NCBI GenBank assembly: GCA_021234155.1
Contig: JAJEKV010000235.1
Location: 308,001-372,000 of the forward strand
Length of the DNA stretch: 64,000 nt
Reading direction: 5' to 3'
Source: Isoetes taiwanensis
Lineage: Eukaryota > Streptophyta > Lycopodiopsida > Isoetales > Isoetaceae
Shown here: piece after piece, positions 38,230-50,125 of the stretch
Layout: the number at the start of each line of letters is the position of its first letter
Position numbering within the stretch: position 1 is the stretch's first letter
Notes under the pieces: generated by a model
The model's database searches: none
Told to the model about the DNA's origin: nothing
What the model saw: the letters and a program-made list of their open reading frames with translations, nothing else
Translations under genes and position numbers: made by a program

Positions 38230-41200
38230 TCAAGCTATGGCGATTCCGCCTCTATTTGCACTTTTATGTATGCACTGTGTTCTCGCACATTCCATCTAGC
38301 CAACCATTGAGCTCTCTTTTCCCTCCACAGGCCTTAAGGTAGCGGCCCCATTGCCATGATATAAGCTAGTTTAGGGGAGCATCGAGCATCATTCCCATAT
38401 TGACTATCTTCCTAAAAAATAGACAATGTGGTCAAGGGGTCACCAAGAGAGGCAAGAATCGCTCCCGCAAGAGAATTTGATATGGGATTTGTGGACTTCA
38501 CCCCCTAGTGCTCGTACCAAGAAGGCTTTTGCTTTTTGCTCCAAGTCATTCCAAATGGCGAGGGATTTTATTGGGCCCCATACTTCAACCCCTGTATAAA
38601 AGGGACGGGCTCACTAAGACCTTGAGCAAAGCGGATCGATGGGCCCAATCATACAACTTCGCTTTTATGACTATTGCTTTGCATTGCATATAGTGCCTTC
38701 CAGCCCGCCGTCACTCGTAGCCGTATGCATGTGTCCCAGTGCATAGTAGAAGGAAACTCCACTCCCAAATATTTGTATGTGGATGTTATTTCCACATTCT
38801 GCCCTCGGTAACTGAAGGAGAAGATCCTCGACTGACGTGAAGATGGTATGAAAACCACCTCAGTCTCGGCCAGGTTGACGCACATATCAGTCGCTTGGCA
38901 GAATGTGTCCAGGGCATCGAGATGTTGTTGCATATCTGCTGGTGTGTAAGCTAGGAGGTCCACATCATCGGCAATTATATTACCCGGTGTGATGATCCGT
39001 AAGAGAAGGTGAGCTTCGCCGCCCCCAGCTTGACTCTCCAATTGATCAATGTAAAGCCCAAACAATGTTAGGGAGAGGGCATCCCCGGATTTTAACCCCG
39101 GAGCTACTATCAATGGTTGGTTTGGTTTCCGCAGAAAGCGTGTGCATCTTTCATATAGCCATTAATCGCATTTCGCAGAAATCTATAGGAACTCCCTAAC
39201 CGCCGCAATCTTACCCATAGTTTTTCCCGAGCCGCGATTAATCAAACGCCTTTCGCAAAAGTCCACGGCGACAATATAGATCGACGCCGGTTCCCGCCAG
39301 TCTCAATCGAGAGTTTGCAACGTGAAGATGTGGTCAATGGTTGAGTGCGTGGTGCGAATCGCCTGGATGAAGGCCCATTACCTTCTGTTGCCTACTGCTT
39401 GGCCGTCAACCGCTGCTCGAGAATCCCGGCAAGCGGTTTTGCAAACACCGAATCGACCATGATTGTTGGTATGGTCGGGCGAATTAATGGGTCACCGCCT
39501 TATAGATGGGAACAACTCGCTATTCGGCCCACTACGGTTGGGAAGCCTTCGTAGTTGAACAAGGTGGTCAAGACCGGTATTATGGATGGCCACGCCCACT
39601 TAAGCAATTACACGCATACCATCGAGGGTATGGGGCTATCCCATTGGCAAGGACGTTTGTAAGCCTTGTTCCACGTGGGGCGTGATTTCCAAGACTGGGG
39701 CCTTCTTGTGGGGGTATCTTTGCATGTGCACCCCGAGGGTCGTATATAGGCTGTTGCAAGTATTGCCTCCACCGCCGGGAGTGATGTTCCCTATGGACTA
39801 TCGCGGCTTTCTAAGAACCCTTCGCTGGGAAGGTCATGGGGTGACGTTCAGGGAGGTAAAACATTTCCCTTTAATGCATTGCAATGTACACGGCTTTCTT
39901 AGCTTTAAGGAAGACGCAGATCTTGTCTATTTGCATGTGGGCATAAAGCGGTCAGCGGACTTGGCGGACCCGGCATTTTGTGTTCCTTGCACTCGCATCA
40001 AACCATTGATTACGTGGGAAGGTTGTGTTCTGGAGGTCCATCGCTGAGCGCTTATCCCAAAGCATCTCGCGCCTAGTCCTAAGCACATCGGTCGCCTGGC
40101 CCGTCTGCATTTGCTCTAGTGTAGGATATTGCAAAATTTCTCGCGGGTCATCTATAAGCATTTGGGCATAAGCCCTCGCATGTTCATAATCCAATCTAAT
40201 TTGAGGCATGTGAGGAGTCTTTTGCCTAGGAGGTTCGCACAACTTGCCAAGCCAACTTCAAGTAAAGTGGTAAGTGGTGCGAAGTCGATCTCTTCATCCC
40301 TATTAGCTGTTTCCCACTGAAGTGCTTGACGACATGCATATCTCGCTTTCAGTAACCAGCACATAGTCCACCACACTAGATCCTCCCCCTGGTTTTCTGT
40401 CTACAAGTGCTCTTTGCGGGTGGATCGCCCTGCCGTGCAGTCCATTGCGATTACAGTCAAAGATACCACGAGCAAAAGCAACTTTCTACTATAGCGCGTG
40501 ACCTGATTGTCATCGGATGTCCGTGGCCAAGCTCTTTCTGCCGGGGCCAGCGGTGCAATATATATCATCGATCAAGGATCAAATCTCATGGGTTGTTCTA
40601 CGGTGCACGCGACTTGAAGTCTCCAAGGACTATGACCTTTGCCTTAAGCGCTTATCTTTGTTGTATGTCATCATATAGATCGACATAGGTGTCCAGCCTA
40701 TCCACATCCGAGTGGGTGTAATAGAAGTTGCTTTCTGCATGTGGAAAGTAGCAGGCTGCCACAAAGAGGGTCTGCTCTTTGCAATTTGCACACGCACCCA
40801 CAGTACCCGCCAGTTGTGTATGCATCTTGAACAAGGAGATTGGACCGTGCCAAGGTCGTTCGGTAATAGCAAGCAACCCCCCATGCCCCCGCTTTCTGTG
40901 CAATCATTGAAGATTGAGTAGCGGTATCCGGCAAGTCGGGTATCCGTGTCTGCATGCTCCCATGCTTCCATGAGGAAGATGAGATCCATGTCTGCGGCAA
41001 CCGAGTTGAGACTATCTCCCCCGCCATGGGAAGCCCTGACAATTCCAGGAGACCATGCGGAGGCATTCCTATTTGTTGACAGGGGCGTAGAGGTGGGGAT
41101 TGATGGCGGCAAGCGAAGGGGGATGGGCGAATGGAAGTAGCCTAAGATGTGCGAGCAACAAAAGTTGAGGCAACAGGCGGGGCATGCGGCTGCTTGAGGC

Positions 41201-42735
41201 GAAGCAATGGCATGGTGAGGGCTCTTGGAGAGTTAGCAGGATTCGTAGCAGCATTTGGCGGCCTGAAAATTTGCATCTTGCCCCGAATCAGTCCTGCAGC
41301 TCCTCCCTGTCTGCGAATACTTTTAACTTTGATCAATCCATGCCTGCGGTCTTCTTGTTGGGCCGGGGTCAAGTCTCGGTCAATATACAGGGTAGTTCCC
41401 TTCAGCTGTCTACCTTGGCGCAGGATGGCTGCTTTCACTTGCGCATCTCGCTTTGTGAGCGTGATCTCGCGGGCGGCCTGATTTGGGCCGAGCCATGGCA
41501 TCTCGCCCTAATAATGTGTACCGGCGTGGGGAATATCATTCGAGCAAGAATCAACATTTGGAGCTGGTTAATGAGGTCCCCTCCTGCCTCTTCTGTCAGG
41601 CCACATACCACTACATTGTGGCTTCTCCGCCTCAGCTCCTGGAGCTCTCTGATTGTTGGGTCAATCCTGCTCGGCACGATAGGAGTTGTTTGCCATCGGC
41701 GGGGCATAGGCTGTGGCCTACATTGGGGCAAGGGTGGCATGGAGCGGCTTGGGGTGTCGATAGTAGATGGCCGACGCCTTGTAGACTCTTTGGCGGTGGG
41801 GGGAGCGAGTGGCGGGTATAGTGGTCTCTCCTTCACGGCCAGGGAGCTTAGCTCCGCTGAAATTATTCTTTGCCTTGTCAATTCACGCATGCCGCTGCAA
41901 TTGCTCATGAGCCTCTCGAGAGTCCAAAGATAGGGTTCATTGCGGATGAGACCACTTCTTGTGTCTCGACCCTAGTTTGAAGGGCTCTCAAGACTCTCTT
42001 CAAAAGCGACACGGACTTTTTGCATCACGCGAGCGACCTCCTCGACCTCGATCAAAGGCAGGAGATGGTTGCTATTGTCTCCTGCTCAACATGTTGCTTG
42101 TCCTGTGTCATGGTTTCAATGGAGGTGTACAAGGAATCCATGCGGGCCTGCATGTCAGCAAGACTCTTCTTGTCCTTCTGCCTTTCAGAGTGCACTAGGC
42201 GAAGGCCATCTTCGAGTCTTTGTATACGGGTCTTCATGTTTGGAAACACGCTGTTTTTCAAGAGCCACCGCCTCTTGAGCAATTTGGGTGCGGAGGCCTG
42301 CATTTCCTCTGCCAAGCAAGCAATTCGAGCTCTGCTGCCATCTACCATTGCTTGAACCTATTTCCAGTGCTCCTCCACTGCCTGGTTTGGTGGTGGTGAA
42401 GCACGGATACGGCTTGCCGCTAGACTAGAGTATCTATCATATGCCTGCCGAGCTATTGCTTGTTGCACGAGACTTTGCCTTCTCTTTTCGGTGCACTGTC
42501 AATTTTGCGGTGTCATCCGGTGCCAGCGATTGGGGATGGCATCTATGTACTCTTCCAAGTAGAAGTTTTGCTGCCATGTTCCGGCATGCTTAGGTAGAGG
42601 GGACGCGTGATCGGCACCATTCACATGCATATCGTCAGGTTGGATGAAGGGACGGGGCTCGCCCGCTCTTCTATCACCGAGTTGCCATGAATAGGGTGTC
42701 ACCCCGAGGGCGGCTTGTCCGAAAGCCTCCAAGCA
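38230..42735 (-). mobile_element. Near full-length but degenerate LINE
   Basis: Minus-strand order. 42732-42052: ORF1 N-part, including a coiled-coil-like segment (TRIQRLEDGLRLVHSERQKD). 41908-41142: ORF1 with RSHNVVVCGLTEEAGGD and DLTPAQQEDRRHGL...IRGKMQIF. 41112-40630: APE-type endonuclease (MDLIFLMEAWEHADTDTRLA, GGMGGCLLLPND). 40400-39200: linker in changing frames. 39113-38649: reverse transcriptase (GLKSGDALSLTLFGLYIDQL, catalytic region IIADDVDLLAYT, YKYLGVEF). About 38640-38230: thumb-like pieces. Many frameshifts make it inactive. It shares ORF1 with the fragment at 16740-17100. Confidence 0.8.
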
Positions 42736-43139
42736 CTTTTATCACGCGACAACCTCTCGGCCCTTTTAGGGCGCCCATATGAAAGCTTCCATTGTCGTAA
42801 GCAGCGCAGCTTCAAGTGCAAGAAGTAAGCGCGATGCTCTTTCACCCATGACACAATGCGAAAGTGTTCAAGTGCATAAATGAAGCGCAGCCTCTAGTTC
42901 AACCTCTGCCACCTTACAGACGCTTGTCTGAAATGAAACTATGCAATGGTTTTTCCCCTTACAGACGACCGTCTGCAAAGCTTCAGCATGTAAATGCTTT
43001 AATCCAAGGTGATTGGATGGTATCATACCCTTTGAATACCGTCTTAAAATCAGGTTGCAAAAACTTGTTGTTTTCTCCTCTCAGATCTTAAGCAAATGTG
43101 TACAAACCATATGTCTTTAGAATCATCACAGAACAAGCA
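42736..43139. other. Possible LINE 5' UTR
   Basis: This DNA directly upstream of the LINE ORF1 contains two small hairpin-prone phrases, CTTACAGACGCTTGTCTG (about 42912) and CTTACAGACGACCGTCTG (about 42959). No gene is seen. Confidence 0.35.
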
Positions 43140-43960
43140 TTCCAATGATATACATTGCTTCCAAAACAGAGCTGCAGATCAATAGATATGAAGAAAAGTA
43201 TATAGTGCTGAAAAATGGAACAATGGAAACCCTAAAGCCAGCACTGAAAATCTGTTTTTTTTGCTCTGAAATCCTGTCCAAACATCAGCAACATAAAATA
43301 TTTTTAAAATAACTCTGAGAGAGCTTTCCAAAGATATAAATTTCGTGAGAAACTGAGTCACAAAGAAATAGATATGAATAAAAATGTAATATGAACCACA
43401 AAGTGATGGTGCAGGCTGTAAATCTGTGTTTTTGCTATGGAAACACCATTCAAACACATGCAAGTCACATACCTTTGAAAAGATCTCTAAGGGAGCTTTC
43501 CAACGTGATAAATTTCAGCTGAAATAGAGTTAAAATTCGCCAAATATGATAAAAAATATGTGGACAATACCACGAGTACCTCAGGGGTTTTTTTCGTGCC
43601 CTCGATTTGCAGCCCGAAAATTTGAGTTTTTGCTGAGAAAATATTATTAAAAACATATACAAATTACATATGAATAGGAAGAATTCTGATATGACTTTCC
43701 AACACAATAAATTTCAGCTGAAACGGAGTTCTTGATCTCCAGATATGATCAAAAGTGTTTGGGCAGCACCATCAGCAGTTCAGGGTTTTTTGGGCCCCCA
43801 ATTTGCAGTCCGAAAATCTGTGTTTCTGAGTAAAATAATTAGTGAAACACATGCAAATCACATACCAACAGAAAGAACTCTGAGATGGCTTTCCAACGCA
43901 ACAAATTTTGGAAGAAACGGACTTCCAGATCTCCAGTTATGATTGAAAACGTAATAAATA
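43140..43960. repeat. Four diverged ~170-200-bp tandem units
   Basis: A shared phrase CTTTCCAAnn...ATAAATTTC...GAAAC recurs with CTTTCCAA at about 43324, 43495, 43696 and 43891. Each is followed by an AGATATGATnAAAA-like phrase and preceded by CACATGCAAnTCACATA. Short frames here are by-products of the repeat. Confidence 0.8.
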
Positions 43961-45919
43961 TTGATGTTTCAAAAAATAAGAAAAGTAGACATTTGAGAAA
44001 CACTAATTTCCAACTCAAACCTAATAAAAAACCCAAAGTCATTATTAAAGAAAAAGGATAAACTTACATGATGGGAACCACCTCAACAATAGCAAACTTC
44101 AACTTGTCTTACACTTAAAGAGATGAAGCATGCCAAGATACAACCATATAATAGCATTTGTTGGCCTAATTGCACACGTGATCCCTGCAATAAGTAATGC
44201 AATCTACCAAGATAACAATGGCCATGACTTCAAAACTTCCAAATAACCACTTCCCAATGGCCAATATAACAATTGCTTGCCAAAAGAGAGTAAGGATACT
44301 GCATATCTTGCTACTTTTCTATTGAATATTCTCTGTTAAAGTTTGTAGACATAAAGATCCTCAATCAAAGCGAACATCACCTGAAGAGTACGAGGTGCCC
44401 TTACCTGGATAAATCTACACATAATCCATAATTCTATACTAGCTTAATTCTGAATTCTAAAACCAAGTCCATTATGCGCATTAGATGCTTTAATCACCAG
44501 AATAATCTTTGCAATTTTGAACAACTGATTGGCCATTGTCTGCCTTTATTATGCCATAAGACATCTAAGAAGAAGGGTAATCATCAAAATTCCTCATGCA
44601 ATATAGTCACAACTACATATCTTTAACTGAGCAAATATGTACTTGATTTTCATACTTCTGCATCTAACATGATAACCACTATGTTATATACATGATATCA
44701 AACTATCACGCATGTTATCGAACATTTTGCCCTATTAAAACGGAAGTTGAAAATATCTTATCTGCAAAATAATCTATTCGCCCAAATTGCCAGAGCCTGC
44801 TAAGTTATAGAGTGGACTACGAGAAGAGAATACAAAATGGAGTTAGGATTTTCACTAACCTTATGTCATACCATAGCGCTTGGTGTATCCCAGCCAAACT
44901 ATGCCAATAGCTTGTAAAGAGAGACAAAAATAAGCGGATGGATATAACTCCAAACTCCTTTGGTTCACTTCGAGGTCAGATGACTATACCTAAGTCAAAA
45001 TTACAACGATTCCAAAATAGAGAATTTTCTCATTCCATGTAGACGGAGCATGATCTTTTAATCAGATTGGATTCTCATTCCCATACCATATTACCAAAAT
45101 AATTTCAAAACAAAGGAATGTTGCTTAGTGATACAATATAAGACCAATGGGGGATATACACAAAAACATCGCAGTGTGCAAACTCCAAGGATTTCCAATG
45201 CTCGTCTGGGTTGAAGTACATCCTAACAAACAAGGCATTAATGAGCCTAGAAAAAAGGCAGGCAAATCAGACATTTCCTTCGCTCCAGCTGCTAAAAAAA
45301 TTATTGGTAGTGGGGATTGATTCAACTGATCTATTGATTATTCGTTATTCAGCAGCATGCCTACTATTTGTAGTGCCAACTTGGGCCCTTTATGTTCCGG
45401 TTACACGGTAAGAAAAGCAGCTATAGGCCTCTCACACTAACAAGGGTGACTGACAGTTTAAGGGCGATAGCAGGTTTGGAGCAATTCTTAGAATATTCTA
45501 GGCATATACCAGCATATCCCTGGAATATGCTAACCACAGGAGCGAGGTTTTGACCCCCTAGGGGCAACCCAAAAATAACAGGGGCTCAGAAGTTGCAATA
45601 CGAATCATACAATGGCAAATCAGATGCATCTAGCAAAAGCCAACAGCGCCTCATACCATAATACCAGGGAATCTGGTAGGCTTGATTCAGTTCTCCCATG
45701 TCTCCTAAATATTGGAATAGAGGCCCCTTCTTTATTATTGCATTCAGAAAAATCATCACGATAAATTTCTAAACTAGTCTATAAGTGCCGCTATAGGATC
45801 GTGGAAACAATCATGTGAGCAATCGACTGTGCAGTATCAATTGGCTTTTTTTTGCAATCTTCTTTGTTCAACATAGAGTCTGGGTTTTGAATCCAAAAGA
45901 GTACACCAATCCTTTATCT
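43961..45919. other. 2-kb region without recognised genes
   Basis: AT-rich; no supported coding sequence or repeat. Confidence 0.4.
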
Positions 45920-45930
45920 CCTCAAAACTA

Positions 45931-46328
45931 GGAACACCATATATCTCAAGCATGATGTGGTTAATGTGGCCACCTGTATCAGCCATGAAGAGTAGCGCGG
46001 TTTGAAGCCCAAAAACCGGCTGTTTTTGGGCGGTTTTTGGTCGATCCAACTCTATAAATCTTTTCCTCTCTTCACCAATCTAGCATAAAAGGGGCAGACA
46101 AAGTGATTGGCATGGTTTTTAGAGCGAATCAAACTGTCCATGGAGCAGAAAGAACCAGTCAATTGAGATTTCTGCCCTCCACTGCGCAGTTTGAAGCTTG
46201 GATTTTTTGCCACATTAACCATTTTTTTGGCCTCATTAACCACCTAGCTGATATCGGATGGCCAGATTAACTAGTGGTTAATGTGGCACACACATTAACC
46301 ACATCCCGCTTGAGATATACGAAGTTCC
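45931..46328. mobile_element. MULE-like MITE (398 bp) with 11-bp TSD
   Basis: Terminal inverted repeats of about 38 bp (45931-45968 and 46291-46328), with about five mismatches, start GGAAC and share TATATCTCAAGC and GATGTGGTTAATGTG. The element is flanked by an 11-bp direct repeat CCTCAAAACTA (45920-45930 and 46329-46339). Long TIRs plus a 9-11-bp TSD fit Mutator-like elements. The inner end of the right TIR is also inversely repeated (GTGGTTAATGTG, 5-nt loop, CACATTAACCAC at 46274-46302). It carries no transposase. Confidence 0.8.
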
Positions 46329-46339
46329 CCTCAAAACTA

Positions 46340-47340
46340 CAACTATTTTTGTGCTAGAACCAAAGTTTGGATTTTTAATCCAAAAGATCCTCTACTTCCT
46401 CAAAACCTAGCTATCATATCATATTTAACTCTGGAACATCTGACCCAATTGAACATGTAGTCTAATTTAGAAGCTTTTCCTAAAAAATTGCATTTTTTGT
46501 GCTCCCGATCATGATCTTGGCATCAAGAAATATTTTCTGAGTTAAATTATATATAAATTTGATTTGGGTTTCTTCTCGTTCCATTCAAATTGCACAGGTT
46601 AGAATTATAGTTTTGAATTGGGTTCTTTTGATTTGGATTATACATGTTTTATTTGAGTGACAAAGTTGCTTCAATGTAAGGATTAGGATCTTATAAGATC
46701 TACTATACAAAAATGGTGTGTATTCCAAGCCATTAATTCCTTCCCTTTTTCTTTTGCATCACCATTCTTTTTTCTATTTCGTGTGTCCAACAGCTGGATG
46801 CAAATTTCCTTCACAAGTATGTCAATTATATAAATTGAGGTCCCTTCAAATGGTTAAAAATGAGAAAGAAATAGTGCTACACTAGCAATTTATGGGCGTT
46901 CACCCTCTTAACAATAAAGCATTCTGTCAGTAAAACAAGATTGGTTAGTATTAAAGAACCCCAGAAGCCGTTTCTGAGGGGAACCTGGCTAGCTATGATT
47001 TTCAACATTCTAGCGCTATGCTCTCTAAAATAGGAACTCTTAAACTATCAAAGAGTTGCCCTAGAAGGTGTTGAACTAGTGGTAGTCTTAGCATTATTTG
47101 ATGACGGTCTTTGCTTTCTTTCTTCTGCCCAGGATTTGGCTTGAGAAACAATACTAGGGAGCACATGATTGTATCTTCTTTCATATTTATTTGTTCCACT
47201 ACAAGGTTGAGGTTGCCTATCAAGTTCTTGAACTGGATACTTCTTCAGTTTAAGGGGTTCAATTGTTCTTGCCTATTAATTATTGACCAATCAAGGAGTT
47301 GTCTAGTCCAAAAATTTCATCTTGAAATGACACCAAGTAG
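46340..47340. other. 1-kb region without recognised genes
   Basis: AT-rich. The stretch at about 46367-46425 is a diverged direct copy of about 45888-45945 (AATCCAAAAGA...CCTCAAAAC), on the other side of the MITE. No gene is supported. Confidence 0.4.
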
Positions 47341-47386
47341 GTAAGAGAAATATTCGTGGGGGCCTTGGCCGCGCAACAAATACGGA

Positions 47387-47428
47387 GACACCAAGGCATC
47401 TACATGGGACACGAAGGCATCTACATGG
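47387..47428. repeat. 21-bp tandem pair
   Basis: GACACSAAGGCATCTACATGG occurs twice back to back with one mismatch. Confidence 0.85.
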
Positions 47429-47520
47429 GAGCCAATACGATGTAACATGTCTATTTCACTTTGTACCTATGGACAACGCTCACACTATCTCCCCCCGATT
47501 GGGGTTATTAAAAAAAAAAA

Positions 47521-47562
47521 TGGAAACCCTTCCAAATTTCCCTAAAATCCGGAAGGGTTTCC
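47521..47562. repeat. GGAAACCCTTCC inverted pair (left outlier)
   Basis: After a run of 11 A comes TGGAAACCCTTCC, then, after about 17 bp, GGAAGGGTTTCCA. This is one sense and one antisense module of the large array 2 kb to the right. Confidence 0.9.
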
Positions 47563-47569
47563 ACAAGAA

Positions 47570-49620
47570 TATAATTTTTTTCGGTTTTCAGTGGTAATTA
47601 ATGCTTCCAATTAATTTCTTACGGCTGTTATTAAGAGCTTTTGTTTTTCAAAAAGGGATTTTTCTTTTGTTCTTAGCTCTTCCTCCGGCGGTTTTTCTTT
47701 GCGTTTGGCGATTGATCCTACAGCAGCAAATAGGCGGTGGTCTCTTCTTTTTTCTTCTAGCTTGGCGATTGATTTCCCTTTTTCCTTCCTCGCAAATCCT
47801 ACAACGGCAAATAGGGCGGTGGTCTCTTCTTTTCTTCTTCAAGCTTCCCTTCAAAGACGGTTTTGCTTCTTGATCCTCTTTCCTTTCTTCTTCGTAGGCC
47901 GGGACATCAAAGGGGCTATGGCGGCAAATAGGATGAGGGAAGGAAGATATGGCATGAGTTTTTGGATCTTAGGTGGGCGTTATACAGATGGTGACAAGAA
48001 GGCGAGAAGCTATGGCGAATCTGGAAGCAATAACAGCAGAGATGGCGATGCAATGCGATATGGCATCATGGCGATGGCGTAATCTTTCTTTTATTCTTTC
48101 TTCTTGCTCATTCTTCGCCCTGGCAAAATTTGCATGCGCACCACGTAAGGCCCTTGTCCTTTTATTGTTCCATTAGTGCTTCTTGTCGCTTCTGGGAGAT
48201 CGGCAGAGCCGATATTGATGACGATATCTTTGGTAAACCACCGCCCGCTTCGCCTGCTATCTGACATCGGATCGCCGTTTACGCGGGCTGCGGTCGTTTT
48301 TTTTCTTTGGTAAGAGAAAATATTCTTCTGAAACTGACCATCCTTGAAGTGGCTTAAAAACAGAGAAAACAAGGCATGCTTGTGTGTTGATATGCCTTCT
48401 TTATTAAATTAACAATTCGGCAAGCCCCTAACTTGGTGCAATGACTGGAGGTTGTAGAGGCGAGATGAAGGGAAAGTGAAAATAGTCGAGGCGATGCGTT
48501 GCAGTTTGAATATAAAAATGATGATTGAAGTGATGTTTATTCCAATTGTTAAGATGGGTCGTTCTAAGCTTTAGTTTTGTCGAAGAAAAGCTCAAAATCT
48601 GAGGGCATATCATGCATTTGATCAGATTTGAGGTCGAGAAGGCATGCCTTTGGAAGAAACACGAGTTTTTGTTTGAATAGGATGGGAAAGGGAGGGGGTT
48701 GTGTGCAAGCACCTCCAAAAAAGCAGAGGAGGAGATTGCAGAGCATGGCCCTCCACATGAAGCTGTTGTTGATCTGATGGTAAGTATCACGGGAGCATTT
48801 TGCGGTTTAATCTTGTTGGCGTTCTTGTTTGTTACGGTACATTAGTTTCTTAGGAAGACTAGTGGTACATTAGTGAGCATTCGGTTTGAATGGGGGTAAC
48901 AATCTTTTTTATGGATCTTGAAAATCGAGAAGAGGCTTATGAAAAAAATCGAGATACAAAAGAACATGAATAATTTTTATGATGTTTTGCAAATTACCAA
49001 AGTTGCGATTTGAAATTAAATCAGAAATCATTTGAGATCCTTGTAAAGAATTTTATTGTTGGTCTTTGGTGATAGAATTTAAAATTGGAGTTCCATTTCT
49101 AATAGATGAGGTTCGCACTTATTGGCATCATATGTGCACAACATGTTTTCCATCTATTTGGCTTTAAATGCAATTGTTTGTATTTGTCTTTCAAATGCCA
49201 TCGTGACATTCTTGTTCTTGAATTCGAAATAGTGGAGCTTGAAGTGCTCAAGAGAGTTGCAAAACTATTGCTTCATACATTTGTCTTATTTTAGCTTGTG
49301 CATTCGATAGTCTTGCTAAGTAGATGTCATGGTGCGAGCTACATTGTTCTTAGTAGAAACTACAATCTCGAAAGCATGAAAATGGAATGAATGAGATTCA
49401 CAAACATGTAAGGGCAACCCTTTGTGCGACAACACTTTGTTTGTAACACTAGATTCAACAAGTCATGGGAACTTATGAACTTGTTTATGCTACTTAGACG
49501 AGTCTGCACTTAGACGAGTCCCTTGTGTTTCCTCTTATAAAATTACATGATTGCATGTATCCTCTTATACAATTATGTGATAACAAGAAAACTAGAAATT
49601 TGTTCCCCTTAATTTTTTTT
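47570..49620. other. 2-kb region between the two GGAAACCCTTCC loci
   Basis: Contains an ~81-bp tandem pair (ATCCTACARCRGCAAATAGG starting at 47715 and 47796). Short frames at 47601-48176 and 48790-48428 have no recognised domain. Confidence 0.4.
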
Positions 49621-49628
49621 TATGAAAC

Positions 49629-50125
49629 GTGGAAACCCTTCCTATTTTCCCCCATTTGTGGAAACCCTTCCTATTTTCCCATGGGTTTGGAAAATAGCAA
49701 GGGTTTCCATTTGAATTGAAATTTAAATTCTTGAGTGTCGTGCATATTTATGAGCGTGCACCATTAATGGCGTGCACCATTAATGGCGGCGTGCGTGTTG
49801 GGCGGCGTGCGCCTTTGAAAAAAAAAAAAAATGGAAACCCTTCCCATTTTCCGAGGAAACCCTTCCGATTTTCAAATTGGAAACCCTTCCAATTTTCCAT
49901 TAAAACCAGGAAGGGTTTCCATGGAAACCCTTCCTATTTTCCATTAAAACCAGGAAGGGTTTCCATGGAAACCCTTCCTATTTTCCATGAAAACCCTTCC
50001 TATTTTCCACGTTTGGAAAATAGGAAGGGTTTCCATGGAAACCCTTCCTGGTTTTAATGAAAGCCGGAAGGGTTTCCATGGAAACCCTTCCTATTTTCCA
50101 TGGAAAATTGGAAGGGTTTCCATGG
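49629..50125. repeat. Palindromic minisatellite of GGAAACCCTTCCTATTTTCC
   Basis: About 16 modules of 20-24 bp in mixed orientation: sense GGAAACCCTTCC(N)ATTTTCC and antisense GGAAAAT(N)GGAAGGGTTTCC. A first group lies at 49629-49715, a spacer at 49716-49817, and the main block at 49830-50125, headed by 13 A. Many neighbours are head-to-head, sharing CCATGG at the joint, so the block folds into nested hairpins. Frames through it code a Phe/Pro-rich repeat that is not believable protein. Confidence 0.93.

Noticed and set aside
41149-42355. Plus-strand open frames of 69-249 codons
   Set aside because: They are antisense to the minus-strand LINE ORF1, which carries the recognisable peptides shared with 16740-17100.
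47521-50125. CRISPR array or telomere repeat
   Set aside because: Modules are in mixed orientation without spacers of constant size, and the unit is not TTTAGGG. The genome is a plant's.
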